Assembly (NCBI GenBank): GCA_013180625.2
Contig: SNVD02004654.1
Span: forward strand, 62,001-126,000
Reading direction: 5' to 3'
Source of the DNA: Boswellia sacra
Lineage: Eukaryota > Streptophyta > Magnoliopsida > Sapindales > Burseraceae
DNA: 64,000 nucleotides
In this document: in pieces, positions 1 to 11,413 of the stretch
Position numbering within the stretch: the first letter of the stretch is position 1
How the letters are laid out: every line of letters starts with the position of its first letter
Program-made: the position numbers and the translations under genes
Notes under the pieces: generated by a model
What the model was told of the DNA's origin: nothing
Seen by the model: the letters and a program-made list of their open reading frames with translations, nothing else
Databases searched by the model: none

Positions 1-231
1 TTTTGAAAAGTTACTTAGTAATATAAATCCAAAAAAGTTATAATGTACAAAAATCTGAGGGACATACCCCAAGAATTACAAAGGGACGTAAAGTCCAAAC
101 AAACAATCCAACAAAAAGATAGAAAATGAAGGCCACAAGCGGCCTAAACAAAGTAAAAAAGCCACAAACGGCCTTAACAACATAAAAGAGAAATGATCAC
201 AAACGGTCTAAAACATAAAAATACAAGAGCT

Positions 232-1371
232 TTAACCCTTCTTGTTTTTCTTCTTCTTACCCTTCTTTACCGGGGTAGCTGGGGTGTCCGAATGAGCATG
301 GTCAATCCTATCAGGTTAATCATCCTCACTGAGCCCAATCAAAGGCTCAAAACGAGTGGGAGAAGACTCAGTAGGTATCCGCCCTGAGAAAATAGATGCC
401 TCACGATTTGTAGAACATTTGATAGTGCACAAAAGTCTACCCTCGTTAGTCGCAAAAGGAGATAGAGAATCAGAATCTGAAACTGACTCTACACTCGAAA
501 CTGTAGTAGCCTTCGGAGGCTCAACTTGCACTGCAGAAACTTCTGGGATAGCAACTATTTTGTTGCAATCAACGACCTTGGTCACATCCTTTTCTTTTCT
601 CAAAGGGGCACTATCAGAGGTGCTAGCCTCATTCTTATCTGGACTTGAAGTCTTTACCGATTCTGGACAACGATGACCAAACCTGCAACATTTGGGGCAA
701 TGTTTTGGAACCCACTCATATTCAACTTGAATTTGAATGGGCTCTGGAGAGAGTTTGCATCTGAACTCAAACTTCTTAATCGGAGGGCGGGTTGCATCAA
801 GAAGGACACATACCCTCGCATATTCCAATCTAGAAAGATCAGAAGTCATCTTGTCACAAGAAATAGGCTCTCCAACCATGCTGGAAACAATACTAAGGCC
901 TTTGGTTGTCCATAAAGGAAACGGCAAGCCATATAATCGGATCCAAACGGGAAATTCCGCTACTTGATCCGCATTAAAATTCAAATGTGGATGCCAAGGC
1001 TGTAAGAAAATGTTTTTACCTCCAAACATCCAAGGACCGTGAGCAATGATAGCATGAACCTCATCCTCAGTTCGAAAACGAAAGAGGAGAAAGCCCGTGT
1101 CTGTAGAGCGCACGTCTTCTAGGCCGCTAGATTTCCATGCACGCATGGCTATCGAACGTGCAGCATGATAAGGCATCACATATCCGGGAAAGAAGCCGAC
1201 AAGACATCTACGCCATTCGGCCACATTCTCATCGACAATCTCATCTGGAATCTCAAGGATTGTACCCGGTTTCTTAGGAGTAACCGGATTCAATTTGCAT
1301 CGAGCACTCGAATCAGTGATCTTGATTTTATCAGCCCAAGAGCCAGCAGTTGACTTGGGTGGGTCCATCAA
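232..1371 (-). pseudogene. DUF4283 / CCHC zinc-knuckle protein (LINE ORF1-like), in-frame stop
   Basis: The ORF opens at 1371 and reads 351 codons to a TAA at 318-316. The DUF4283 region is roughly residues 45-200 and includes the typical GPWMFGGKNIFLQPW and FPVWIRLYGLP segments. It is followed by a zinc knuckle (CPKCCRFGHRC, about residues 225-240) and an acidic/Ser-rich disordered tail. After the TAA the same frame stays open 27 more codons and ends in a Lys-rich KKGKKKKNKKG tract before TAA at 234-232, so the stop looks like a late mutation. Such proteins are thought to bind nucleic acid for retroelement RNPs. A shorter functional protein ending at 316 is possible. Confidence 0.6.
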
Positions 1372-1693
1372 GTGAATTACAAATCAAATACAATGCAAAT
1401 TCATAAAAAGAGATGGAAAAACGAAAGCAAACCAGGCACCGAAGCGGCTTGGCTTCCAAAGTCGTCGTCACCTCTTTAAAAATGATAATCCACAAGGAAT
1501 CAGGAAATCGACCAAGAGGCAAAGTTGCATGAAATAACCTGAGGAACAATCTGGGCGGGGCTGATGAACAGTGTCTCCGGCAAATAAATAATAACCACCG
1601 CGGTGAACAGTAATATCCGAATTGAAGAAACGGCGATTTGAGGGGTTTTTCGTTGGAATCAGATGACGGCCAAGAAGGAAAAGTTGGTCAGTG

Positions 1694-2150
1694 TTGCCCG
1701 ATCTACTAGATGGTGGCGAAGGTGAGATACAACTCGCCGTTTTCCGGTGAGATGTGGCGGTGAATAGTAAATTCGAAACTTTGAGACCTTGAACGGAGGT
1801 GTTGCGGCGCGAATCTGGTGGTGCTGATGAAGGGAAACTTGTAGAACGTTGCCTGATCTACAAGAATTTGATGGAGGTGAGATGCCACTCGCCGGTGACA
1901 GGCGGCAGGCGGCGGTGAATAGTAAAAATCTGAAACTTTGTGGCCCTGAACGGAGGTGTTGCGGCGTGAATCTGGTGGTGCTGATGAAAGAAAAGTTGTA
2001 GATCGAGCCAAGGCCAACACGATGGTGATAGAGGTGTCGTTTCACTCGCCGGTTGGCAGCGGATGAATAGTAAATCCGAACACTGTTTTCGACGGTTTTG
2101 ATCGCCTTCCGGTCGGAATCTGAAGAGGGTCAAGAAGGAAAGTTTCCTCA
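1694..2150 (-). repeat. About three tandem ~155-bp repeats in the LINE leader
   Basis: Blocks beginning near 1694, 1849 and 2000 each hold the same order of words: a short gatctac segment, gaggtgagat, actcgccg, gtgaatagtaaa, then (first two blocks) ctgaacggaggtgttgcggc, tctggtggtgctgatga and a gaaagttgtaga segment. The first two match closely and the third is diverged. Tandem monomers upstream of ORF1 are a known promoter architecture in some LINEs. Minus-strand ORFs here are only the repeats read through. Confidence 0.6.
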
Positions 2151-2334
2151 GGATATTCTGATCTACAACATATGTAAATCTCAAAGGCTGATTCGCCAAA
2201 CGAGCGGAGTGAACAGTAACTCCGGCGACCCTAGTTGAGAGAAAATTTTCTCCCTTCGACATACGTACCCTACTTCTTCTTTAAATGCATTTTCTATAAT
2301 TAATTGCATACTTAAAAATGCATTCGATATACAA

Positions 2335-2526
2335 TAATACAATACTTATAAAGTCTGTATTTAAAGTTTATTTATAAAGTTGATGTAACACCAACTTATT
2401 CAATGACACATTACTCATAAACATTCATTACATTGATTTTTTTTATATTCATTATTTCATTAATTTGATGTCACATCAACTTTGTATATAAAGTTTGTAT
2501 AAAAACTTTATAAGTATAGTATTACT
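2335..2526. mobile_element. MITE with ~60-bp terminal inverted repeats
   Basis: The left arm (about 2335-2395: taatacaatacttataaagt, then a Ttgatgtaacacc core) is the imperfect reverse complement of the right arm (about 2465-2526: gatgtcacatcaac through ctttataagtatagtatta). There is a short AT-rich centre and no coding capacity. The ends read TAA/TTA-like, which would suit a PIF/Harbinger-type 3-bp target, but the exact termini are unclear, so the superfamily is not assigned. Confidence 0.55.
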
Positions 2527-2888
2527 CTTAGGCATAATAGTCATCATGAATAATAATCATTGATATTTATTAGAATTCGTTACTCATCTAATTTTACCTT
2601 AGTTTTTAATGATATAGTAACACATGGATTTTAACATTAATAGATAGCTAAAATGGGTATTTATTATCTTTCTTCGTCAATATATTTTATTAACCAATAT
2701 TTACTTCCTTACGTAGAGATAAAAATAAGATGAGGAAAAGATCCTTATGCCCTACACAGAGTGCCTTTGCATTACCTATATGAGAAGCCTAAATCGAATC
2801 TTCTCATTTCGAACACCTAATCGGCTAATCGTAACTAATCAATTTTCTTCTCTCATTTCAATCCCTACTGATACCGGATCTTCGAGAT

Positions 2889-2902
2889 ATGGCTCTGATA
2901 CC
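2889..2902 (-). other. tRNA-iMet primer-binding-site-like relic
   Basis: The plus strand reads ggctctgatacca, i.e. TGGTATCAGAGCC on the minus strand, the standard plant LTR-retrotransposon primer-binding site. The adjoining TTTGGTATC context fits, but I find no paired LTR or polypurine tract in 2530-4600. It is best read as the relic of a decayed minus-strand LTR element whose LTR lay to the right (about 2903-3340). Confidence 0.3.
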
Positions 2903-3340
2903 AAATCTGATACCGGGCTACTGGATTATAATAGATGAGGATAGGATCTTCAAGTTGATTATCAACTCAACCAATGGCTGGAACAAATGAAATGGAACCT
3001 AAACAAACACTCTTTGAAAGGGATAACAAGCTCACCACCAAAGTAAACACCAATGGGATACAGATAATTCACCACCTCCAGATAATTCACCAAAGTAAAC
3101 ACAGGAGTGTCACCTACATCTCAAGATGACATTGATGGTGAGGACTACAGTCGTGGCTGGAGGTTTCTTTCCCCCTCTTTTTCCTTTCCTTCACGATTCA
3201 TCACCTCTTCGCTCACGGCATATTGCTGAGTCTACTGCCTATAGGCACCAAATGCATCTCTTTATTGCAAAGCCACGCAATTACCAATTGATTGTTCTAC
3301 TCTCTTCAATTTCCTTATATTTTTACTTAATAGTGTGACT

Positions 3341-5257
3341 ACCTTCTTTAAATGTAAATCTCAAAATTCTTTTTTAATCGTCTAATAAGCGACATAAAAT
3401 ATATGTACTTCATATCTGCCACTGCTATATAATCCTCGTTTTTTTTTTCTACTCAATTATTAATTTAAGCTCAAGAACAGAAAATAAAGGTCATGCATTA
3501 ATTTTATAATTAATTAACTATTATATGTTGACAATCAAGAAATGTAGGAGCACAGCGTGTTTAATTTGTCTCGGCTCGATAATATATAGGCCGTCTACTG
3601 GATGCCAGTTATTGTCAATTACATCCAAAGAATAAGTTAGAATATCTACAAATTTGTGTTTACTTGACAAAAGAAAGATAAGATATTTTATAAAAGTTTC
3701 TGCACTTTTAATTTGTCCAAGTTCCTGACTCGTACAATTAACTTAGATGTGCTGTAAAGTTTTAACAGAATAGTTTATGATCACAAAGAAATCTTTCCTA
3801 GGGTTGAATAAAGGAGATGTTGGATGATATATGATATATTATAGAATAATAATATGTTCCTAAATCAATTAATTGCGTAATATCAATTTGTGGCAAGTGG
3901 TGATCCTTTCCAATTACCTTCAAACAGTTATACACTGAAGCCCACATGGCTCTTGTTGTACACTATTGGTGCTTTTTCTTTTTCTTCAGTACATGATGAA
4001 CCAAAATTATTTATATATATATTTTTTTTGGCTATAAAAACATCATCCTCCGCTGTACTAATTATTATATTATATTAGTTAATATTTAAATACAACTTGA
4101 ATCTAAAAAAGATCTAGATTTACAACCTATAAATTAATAAATAAAATATCAGGATTATATTAGAGAGAAATGTTAATGTTTAGTTCTTAAAAAAACCTTA
4201 ATTTGTGTTTGGCCCATTATGCCATTATATCCATTCTTCTAAATACACATATTATTAATATTTTAAATAACTCCATTTCTATTTATTTTACCTTCAAAAT
4301 TTCAGGAATAACCATATATCAGTAACACACAATTGATTAAGTAGATTAATGCTTAATTTAATTATAAATACAATAAAACAAATTTTTTGATAATAAGTTG
4401 TTTAAAAATTTCTTCTAATAAATGCTTTATTTAATATCTTACCAAGCCTATGAAAAGATTTTTATTTTTATGTTTAGTCTTTTATGGTAATTTTTTTTTT
4501 ATAAATGATTGATATCCTGAATTTATGTTTGGATTATTTCCAAATTTTTCACTTAATAGTAGAGTATGATTAAGAATGAGTTTAGAGAATATTATTTTGA
4601 ACACACAATCTCACTCCTTACTATTGGATTAGTTGTTCAGACCTTAAATAAAGAATCTTACGTTATTGGGATTGTAAGGGAGACATTTAACAACTCCTCT
4701 TTTCTTATCAATTGTTAACTGGATCGAAGCGGCACAATTAGCAATTAAACTAGCAGTGGCGTGCTCTACGTTCTATGTTTATTTAATAAGTTTTGTCATA
4801 TATTAAAAATCATTTAATTATTTGACTGTACTATATACACATGGTTTAATGTGTCCTTTACTCCTGACTTTGTCCTAACGGGTTGGCAAATTGCAGTGAG
4901 TCATCACAGCAAATCTATTAACATATATACTAAATAATCATTTTATTTTCATACAATTTGCCCAATTCCTATTGTTTCTTTCAATTGAATCGAATCGAAT
5001 AATTCCTAACTTGGTCCCGGGAGTTAATGAAATTGAAGATTTCGTCACTACTCTCTCCCTCCTATCAAAAAACCGAAACCCAAGGTCTGGTCTATGTAAT
5101 AAATAACATCAATTAATTCTTCTTTTTTTATTGTTATTTTATTTTGAAATAATGTGATTAGAATATTGAAATTCGTGACAAACTAATTTCAATGACGTCC
5201 AAGCTTTTGGCAAATGTTATAAGGATCTAGGAGAACCGAGCATCAAGCACAGAGAAA
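3341..5257. other. AT-rich intergenic DNA upstream of the P450 gene
   Basis: No ORF with recognisable protein similarity and no RNA gene is visible. From 4603 onward the sequence recurs nearly unchanged at 47281-47934, so the last 655 bp belongs to the duplicated unit and forms the proximal 5' region of both P450 copies. The sequence before 4603 is unique in the window. Confidence 0.6.
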
Positions 5258-6893
5258 ATGGAGTACACTACTTCGAGCTTGGTTGTGTGGTCAAGTCTGT
5301 TGTTCCCGACAGCCTTGGGATTGATTTTTCTGTTAGGCAGAAAATATACTGGACATGGTAAACGAAAACCTCCAGGGCCGCCAGGATTGCCAATTTTGGG
5401 AAACATATTTGATCTCGGAACCATGCCACACCAGAATCTTTACAAGCTGCGATTGAAGTACGGACCTGTTCTATGGTTAAAGCTTGGTTCAGTAAACACA
5501 ATGGTGATACAGTCAGGTCAGGCTGCAACGGAGCTCTTCAAAATGCACGATCATGTCTTTTGTGACCGCAAGTGCCCGGTTGCGTTGACGGCTCATAACT
5601 ACAACCAGGGATCACTTGCGGTGGGGCAATTTGGGGCGTACTGGCGGGTGCTTCGGCGTCTTTGTTCCATGCAGCTTTTGATCAATAAGAAAATCAACGA
5701 GACTGCTCACCTTAGACAAAAGTGCATCGATAATATGTTGCAGAACATTGAGGAGGATGCGGCAGTAGCAAAAGCACGGGGAGAACCAGGCGAGGTGAAC
5801 TTGCCTCACTTCCTCTTCCTCATGGCTTTCAATCTTATGGGGAACCTTACGCTTTCACGGGATCTCGTAAACTCAAAGTCAAAAGAAGGGCAGGAGTTCT
5901 TTGCTGCCATGGACATGGTAACGAAGTGGGCTGGGAAGCCGAATCTTGCGGACTTTTTACCCTTTTTGCAAAGATTGGATCCTCAGCGGATCAAAAGAAA
6001 CATGGAATGGGACATGGAACGTGCCATGAAGGTAGTGTCTGGCTTTGTGAAGGAGAGAGTTGAGGATCAGAAATCAACAAAAGAGAAGGTAGAAGACTTT
6101 TTGGATGGTGTGTTGGCTTATGAAGGGGATGGAAAAGAAGGGCCTCATAAAATCTCAGTTCAAAATGTGAACATAATCATTTTGGTAAGTTAAAGAATAT
6201 ACATGTACATATTAAACTAGTATGACCAATAATATTATATCCATTATGTATAATTAATTTACTATATTCTTTGTTATTGTTTAGGAAATGTTTTTCGCTG
6301 GTACAGAAACTACGAGCAGCACTCTTGAGTGGGCTATGACTGAGCTTCTCCGCAATCCTGAGTGCATGAGAAAGACTAAAGAGGAGCTGGATCGAGTAAT
6401 CGGAAAAAGGATAGTTAAAGAGACAGACATAAATGAACTGCCATATTTGAAGGCTGTGTTGAAAGAAACACTAAGGTTACATCCTCCACTTCCACTCCTG
6501 CTTCCACGTAATGCAATGGAAGATACTGAATTCATGGGATATTCTATACCCAAGGACACACAAGTATTTGTGAATGCATGGGCGATAGGGAGAGATCCGG
6601 ACTGTTGGGAGGATCCCATGTCTTTCAAGCCTGAGAGGTTTATTGGATCAAACATTGACTACAAGGGACAAAACTTTGAGTTGATTCCATTCGGCTCAGG
6701 AAGAAGAATTTGTGTAGGCATTTCATTGGCTGACCGAGTAATAAACCTTGCTCTTGCCTCCATGCTTCACCGTTATGATTGGGAGTTAGGCCAGAATGTT
6801 ACTCCAGAGACTATAGACATGAATGAGAGGGTGGGAATATCACTTCGGAAGCTTATGCCCTTGAAAGTCATACCCAAGAAGCGTATCATGTGA
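5258..6893 (+). CDS. Cytochrome P450, CYP76A-like (intact copy, two exons)
   Basis: Exon 1 is 5258-6184 and exon 2 is 6285-6893; the 100-bp GT-AG intron (6185-6284, phase 0) sits at the position common in CYP76 genes. The product is 511 aa, normal for a plant microsomal P450. Visible motifs are an N-terminal membrane anchor (about residues 10-27), the proline hinge PPGPPGLPILGN (39-50), C-helix WRVLRR, I-helix AGTETT just after the splice, ExxR in KETLRLHPP, PERF, and the heme loop FGSGRRICVG with its Cys ligand. The I-helix and the ILEMFFAG junction suggest CYP76A (iridoid/terpenoid-type oxidases and orphans). The substrate cannot be told from sequence. It presumably sits in the ER and uses a P450 reductase. 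A broken twin lies at 47935-49571. Confidence 0.92.
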
Positions 6894-7660
6894 TCAAAAA
6901 AATTATTGTCAGATCAAAAAAGTCAGAAAATTCGGATATGGAAATTAAGATGGCTTTTGATCCGAATTTGAAGTTGTTTTATGTATTAATGGAGTTTTAT
7001 TTTATGGAAAGATGGGTTTTGATTTTAATTTGAAATTGTTTTATGTCCTAAATAGTAATTATATTTTATTTGCCTGCCTATCAAACTATCTATCTCATAA
7101 TTTATTCTATGAATAAAAATTTAGATTCTCCTTAAGAACATAAGCTGTAGTTGATGACAATTTTCCTTATCTTTTGGCAATTTTAGCCTTTTATATTCAT
7201 ACACAGTATGAAGACCTATTGAGCTCTAAACTTGCCTGTTTCTTTTATGAATACTACCATATGTACAACCTATTTACAAACAACTCTCTCTCCAATCTGA
7301 GTTGGCGAAATCCTACTGGAAATATAATTACCATATTACCGATTATAACTTTCATTGTTCGATTTTTGCTTTTTCCTTGTTCAGTAAATTTTTGTCGACT
7401 CATATTATAAGGAGTTGATTGTAGAATTGAGTTGTTGATGTAGCATTACCCTTCTTTTATACATGTCCTAAAAATTGAGAATCTCTTAACGTATTTAATT
7501 TCTAATATTAGCTTGAGAAGCGTACCAACCTCTTCTCTTCTAGAAGTGCAAAATGGAGAATTTGACACGGGCACAACACAGCCTAGTTTAATGTTCCATG
7601 TAGAGCCGAAGCGGAACAATATAACCATACACAATTGGCTAACTCAAGAGCACAGTACGT
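6894..7660. other. P450 3' flank up to the gypsy insertion
   Basis: This is AT-rich and non-coding, and nearly identical to 49572-50333 in unit B. It includes the P450 3' UTR and ends in gagcacagtacgt where the gypsy element begins. No other gene is supported. Confidence 0.7.
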
Positions 7661-8172
7661 TGTTACGGTCCGTCCAATTTGCTTGTTAGAGTGGCCCAAA
7701 TATGCATAAGGCTTGGCCTAGCTTCTAGAAAGCTTACAAGCCCAAGCCCATCTTCTAGAATTCTCTAGCAAGATAAGAATTATCTCTTGTGCTTATCTAC
7801 TCTTGTACATATCTAGTAGATCATTCTAGATAGTGAATTAGGACCCTTAGATGCATTAGATCTTAGCCATTCATTTGAGAGGTGATTCACTATAAAAACT
7901 CCTCCAATGCTTATTTGTAAATCATCCAAGAAATCCAAGCAAATACAAAGCAAAGCATTGTAAAGAGTTCTCTAGTGTAATACAAAGCTCTCTTAAGCAA
8001 TACTTGTCTCCATCTTCCATCTCTTCTCTTCTTGCCTACAAAGCTCTTTGGCTCAACGATCCTCTCTTCTCCTTGAGCGAGAAGGCAAATCACTAGGCTT
8101 ACTTAGCAACTTTCGAGTCAAGTTGCCTAAGTGCCGCACAAGCGTGCTGTGCGAACCTCTAAACTCGTGACA
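7661..8172 (+). repeat. 5' LTR of the gypsy element
   Basis: It runs from TGTTACGG to CGTGACA (TG...CA ends). It matches 12836-13350 with roughly 25 scattered differences by eye, about 5 percent, which suggests an old insertion. The motif tcactataaaaact near 7890 is a plausible TATA box for element transcription. Confidence 0.9.
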
Positions 8173-8173
8173 G

Positions 8174-8187
8174 TTGGTATCAAAGCA
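8174..8187 (+). other. Gypsy primer-binding site (tRNA-iMet)
   Basis: TTGGTATCAAAGCAC begins one base after the LTR end. It matches the plant initiator tRNA-Met 3' end complement (TGGTATCAGAGC) with one change. Confidence 0.75.
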
Positions 8188-8228
8188 CAATTTGAGTACA
8201 AGAGCATGGCATCGACCTTGAAGTGACC

Positions 8229-9350
8229 ATGGAGGAGCAAGTTCGTGGACGAGAGGAGCAACCTCAAACACGCCAATATGGAAAACGAGGTAAGTTTAAA
8301 GCTCCACCCTTGGAGTCTTTAGAGCCTCGTGTTGCTAGCTTAGAGCAAGCTATCTCGGGGATGGATAATGCAATTGAGGGCCTCTTCGACTGTCTCAAAG
8401 GCCTAGAGATGGATTATGGAGAGATAACCCAAGCAACAAAGTCCAACATCCTTGAGTTTAGCAATGCCTATGAAAAAGAGCTACACAACATTACACGAGA
8501 GCTTGTGGGCTTGCAAACCTTTGTGGAGCATGAGTTGCGAGCAATCAGTGTGGAAGTGGAGGAAACTCGCACAGAATGGGAGAAGCATCAATGTGATCGT
8601 GCTAACCCGTCTTACACAAGTGGGCTAAGTACCATGCACATGCTTACTTCCACCACATACAATGGCACTCACAATGCCAAAGAAGTTGAAAACTTCCTAT
8701 TCTGCTTGGAGCAATACTTCGAAGCCAAACGTGTCCATGATGATGCTTCGTGGATCGGCATTGCACCCACATTCCTATGAGATGCAGCCCAATTATGGTG
8801 GCGTCGAAAGCATGACGACGCGGGCAGAGGCATTTTCTCCCTTCTCACATAGGAGGACTTCAAGAGAGAACTTCGAAAGCACTTCTCTCCTAGCAATGCT
8901 GAAAAGGAGGCAAGGGGTCGCCTCCGTCAATTGAAGCAAAGCAGCACTATTCGAGAGTATATCAAGGAGTTCACTACCATTATCCTAGATATCGAGGACA
9001 TGTTCGAAAAGGACTCTCTCTTCTACTTCCTCGACGGACTCAAGGATTGGGTGAGGGTCGAACTTGAAAGGCGCGGTGTGCAAAATCTTGATGATGCCAT
9101 AGCCGTAGCCGAATCCCTCATAGACTACACCTCCTAATCCAAGGAGAGGAAGGCCAACCATAGAAAAGATGGGGGAGAGTAGAATACCAAAAAGAACCAT
9201 ACTCGAAAGGAAAGTGGTGCACGTAAACTATCCGGGGGAGACAAGCGCGACACACCTAACAAAGGTAAGTCTGATGCCCCTAAACCAAAAAGTCCTTGCT
9301 TCATTTGTGATAGTCCTCATTGGGTGCGGGATTACCCAAAGAGGAAGGCC
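8229..9350 (+). pseudogene. Gypsy gag (retrotransposon gag domain plus zinc knuckle), broken
   Basis: The likely start is ATG 8229 (MEEQVRG), followed by coiled-coil-like sequence and the gag core (FLFCLEQYFEAK ... LWWRRKHDD ... YIKEFTTIILDI). In-frame stops are TGA 8778-8780, TAG 8850-8852 and one ending at 9137. A zinc knuckle (CFICDSPHWVRDYP) starts at 9297, but its last metal ligand is Tyr (9333-9335) where Cys is expected. The protein would form the virus-like particle; this copy cannot make it whole. Confidence 0.85.
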
Positions 9351-9463
9351 CTAACGCCCTAGCCGCTCAACGTGAGGGCGTACAAAATGAGGAGCCTCAA
9401 GCAGGGATGGGTTCTCTCCGCATAATTGGCGCACTCAAAGGACCCACACATGTCCAAAAGGGT

Positions 9464-10144
9464 CTAGTGTATGTGAGTGCCACCATTAATGGCAAGGATG
9501 TGCGGGCTATGCTTGATACGGGAGCCACGCACAACTTCATTTCCGAAGAAGAAGCCAAACGGTTAGGTCTCAAATATGTCAATGGAGGAGGCACCATCAA
9601 GGCGGTAAACTCACCCACCAAGGCAATATTGGGGGTGTCTAACGCAACATCGGTAGAACTTGGCACTTCGAACGGTAAGCTTGATTTCTCCATCGTCCCC
9701 ATGGATGACTTTCGAGTAGTGCTAGGCATGGAGTTCTTCGACCAAGTCCATGCTTTTCCCATACCGGCTTCTAACTCCCTTAGCATCCTTGATGGGAGTC
9801 AATCATGCATGGTTATGGTGGAACGTGCAGTGAAGGTAGAGAGCAAGATGCTATCCGCACTACAATTCAAACGGGGGATAAAGATGGATCCAAGTTTCCT
9901 TGCCACCATTCGAGAACTAAATGATGGGGAGGACATCACCATTTCCATGGACCCATTGCCAAGACGAGTCCAAGCCACCCTTGAGGAATACAAGGACATC
10001 ATGCCCCAAGAGCTTTTAAAAACGTTGCTTCCACGATGGGAAGTGGATCACCAAATCGAGTTGGAGCTCGGTGTCAAGCCTCCAGCCATGGCGCTTTACC
10101 GCATGGCGCCACCTGAACTTGCGAAGTTGAAGAAACAACTCTAA
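9464..10144 (+). pseudogene. Gypsy aspartic protease and RT N-terminus
   Basis: The frame open from 9320 carries the retropepsin motif MLDTGATHNFIS, with catalytic Asp at about 9515-9517 and the DTG intact. A linker follows, then the start of the RT region (VDHQIELELG ... PPAMALYRMAPPEL). The frame ends at TAA 10142-10144, which falls inside the RT in the same frame as the next segment, so it is a nonsense mutation and not a gene end. Confidence 0.85.
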
Positions 10145-11413
10145 GACTTGCTCGATGCAAGCTACGTCCAGACCTCAAAAGCTCCATATGGTGCACCCGT
10201 CCTCTTCCAAAAGAAGAATGATGGATCTCTCCGCATGTGTATCGACTATCGGGCACTTAACAAGATCACCATCAAGAACAAATACCCGATTCCACTGATT
10301 ACAGAATTATTCAACCAACTTGGGAAGGCTCGATACTTCACCAAGCTTAATTTGAGATCGGGGTACTACCAAGTGTGCATTGCCAAGGGTGATGAACCAA
10401 AGACCACGTGTGTGACAAGGTATGGTGCTTATGAATTTCTTGTCATGCCATTTGGCCTCACCAATGCACCCGCCATATTCTGTACCCTCATGAACAAGCT
10501 CTTCCATCCCTACCTTGATCGGTTCGTAGTAGTTTACTTGGACGACATTGTCATTTATTGCACAACTCTTGAAGAGCATGTGCAACATCTCCAACAAGTC
10601 TTCCAAGTGCTTCACGATAACGAACTCTACGTCAAGAAGGAAAAATGTTCATTTGCTCAACAAGAGGTAGAGTTTCTTGGCCACCGAATATGGGATGGGA
10701 AGCTCATGATAGATCAAGCAACTGTGAAGGCCATTTAAGAATAGGAGCCTCCTACCAAGGTACCGGAACTACGATCTTTTCTTGGGTTGGTGAATTATTA
10801 TCGGTAGTTTATCAAGGGCAACTCAGTCAGAGCCGCCCCACTCACAGATCTTCTCAAGAAGAACCGCACATGGCACTAGTCCGAAGAGTGCCAACATGCC
10901 TTCGAGAAGTTGGAGAAGGCAATATGCGAAGAACCGGTATTTGTGCTACCCGAACATAGCAAACCATTCGAGATGCACATAGACGCCTCCGACTTTGCCA
11001 TTGGGGGAGTTCTCATGCAAGAAGGGTATCTCATTGCATATGAGAGCCGCAAGCTCAATGACACGAAGTGGCGATACACGGTCCAAGAGAAGGAGATGAC
11101 CGCCATCATCCATTGTCTACAGGTTTGGTGACATTACTTACTTGGTTCCCACTTTGTCATCAAAACCGACAATGTGGCCACAAACTACTTCCAAACGCAA
11201 AAGAAGCTAAGCCTCAAGCAAGCACGATGGCAAGACTTCTTGGCCGAGTTCGACTATAAGCTCGAGTACAAATCGGGTAAGGCAAACGTTGTGGCTGACG
11301 CCCTAAGTCACAAAGCGAAACTCGCCACTTTGAGCATAAGTCGTCCACAAAGTGTGCTCATTGACCGCATTAAACAAAGCCTAGAGCACGATCCCTTAGC
11401 CAAGAACCTCTGA
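10145..11413 (+). pseudogene. Gypsy reverse transcriptase and RNase H, broken
   Basis: RT runs through 10738 in one frame: YGAPVLFQKKNDGSLRMCID, RYFTKLNLRSGYYQV, VMPFGLTNAPA and the catalytic YLDD at 10535-10546. A stop at 10736-10738 and more downstream interrupt the connection. The RNase H region (about 10910-11413) shows HIDASDFAIGGVLMQ, YESRKLN, EKEMTAIIHCL, then TDNVATNYFQTQKKL and KANVVADALS. It also contains a TGA at about 11129-11131. Confidence 0.88.

Larger units (their letters stand above)
1..2262 (-). mobile_element. LINE-type (DUF4283) retroelement, partial or non-autonomous
   Basis: The minus strand reads as a leader with tandem repeats (about 2262-1372), one long ORF for a DUF4283/zinc-knuckle protein (1371-232), then an AT-rich tail running off the window edge. 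DUF4283 plus a CCHC knuckle is the usual ORF1 product of plant L1-type LINEs. No endonuclease or reverse transcriptase is visible, but only 231 bp of downstream sequence is present, so ORF2 could lie outside the window. The 5' border near 2262 is where GC-rich repeat sequence gives way to AT-rich DNA. No target duplication was identified. A host gene derived from such an ORF is the alternative. Confidence 0.6.

Noticed and set aside
1659..2262. Overlapping minus-strand ORFs of 104-134 codons upstream of the DUF4283 ORF
   Set aside because: They are the tandem leader repeats translated in several frames; no conserved protein.
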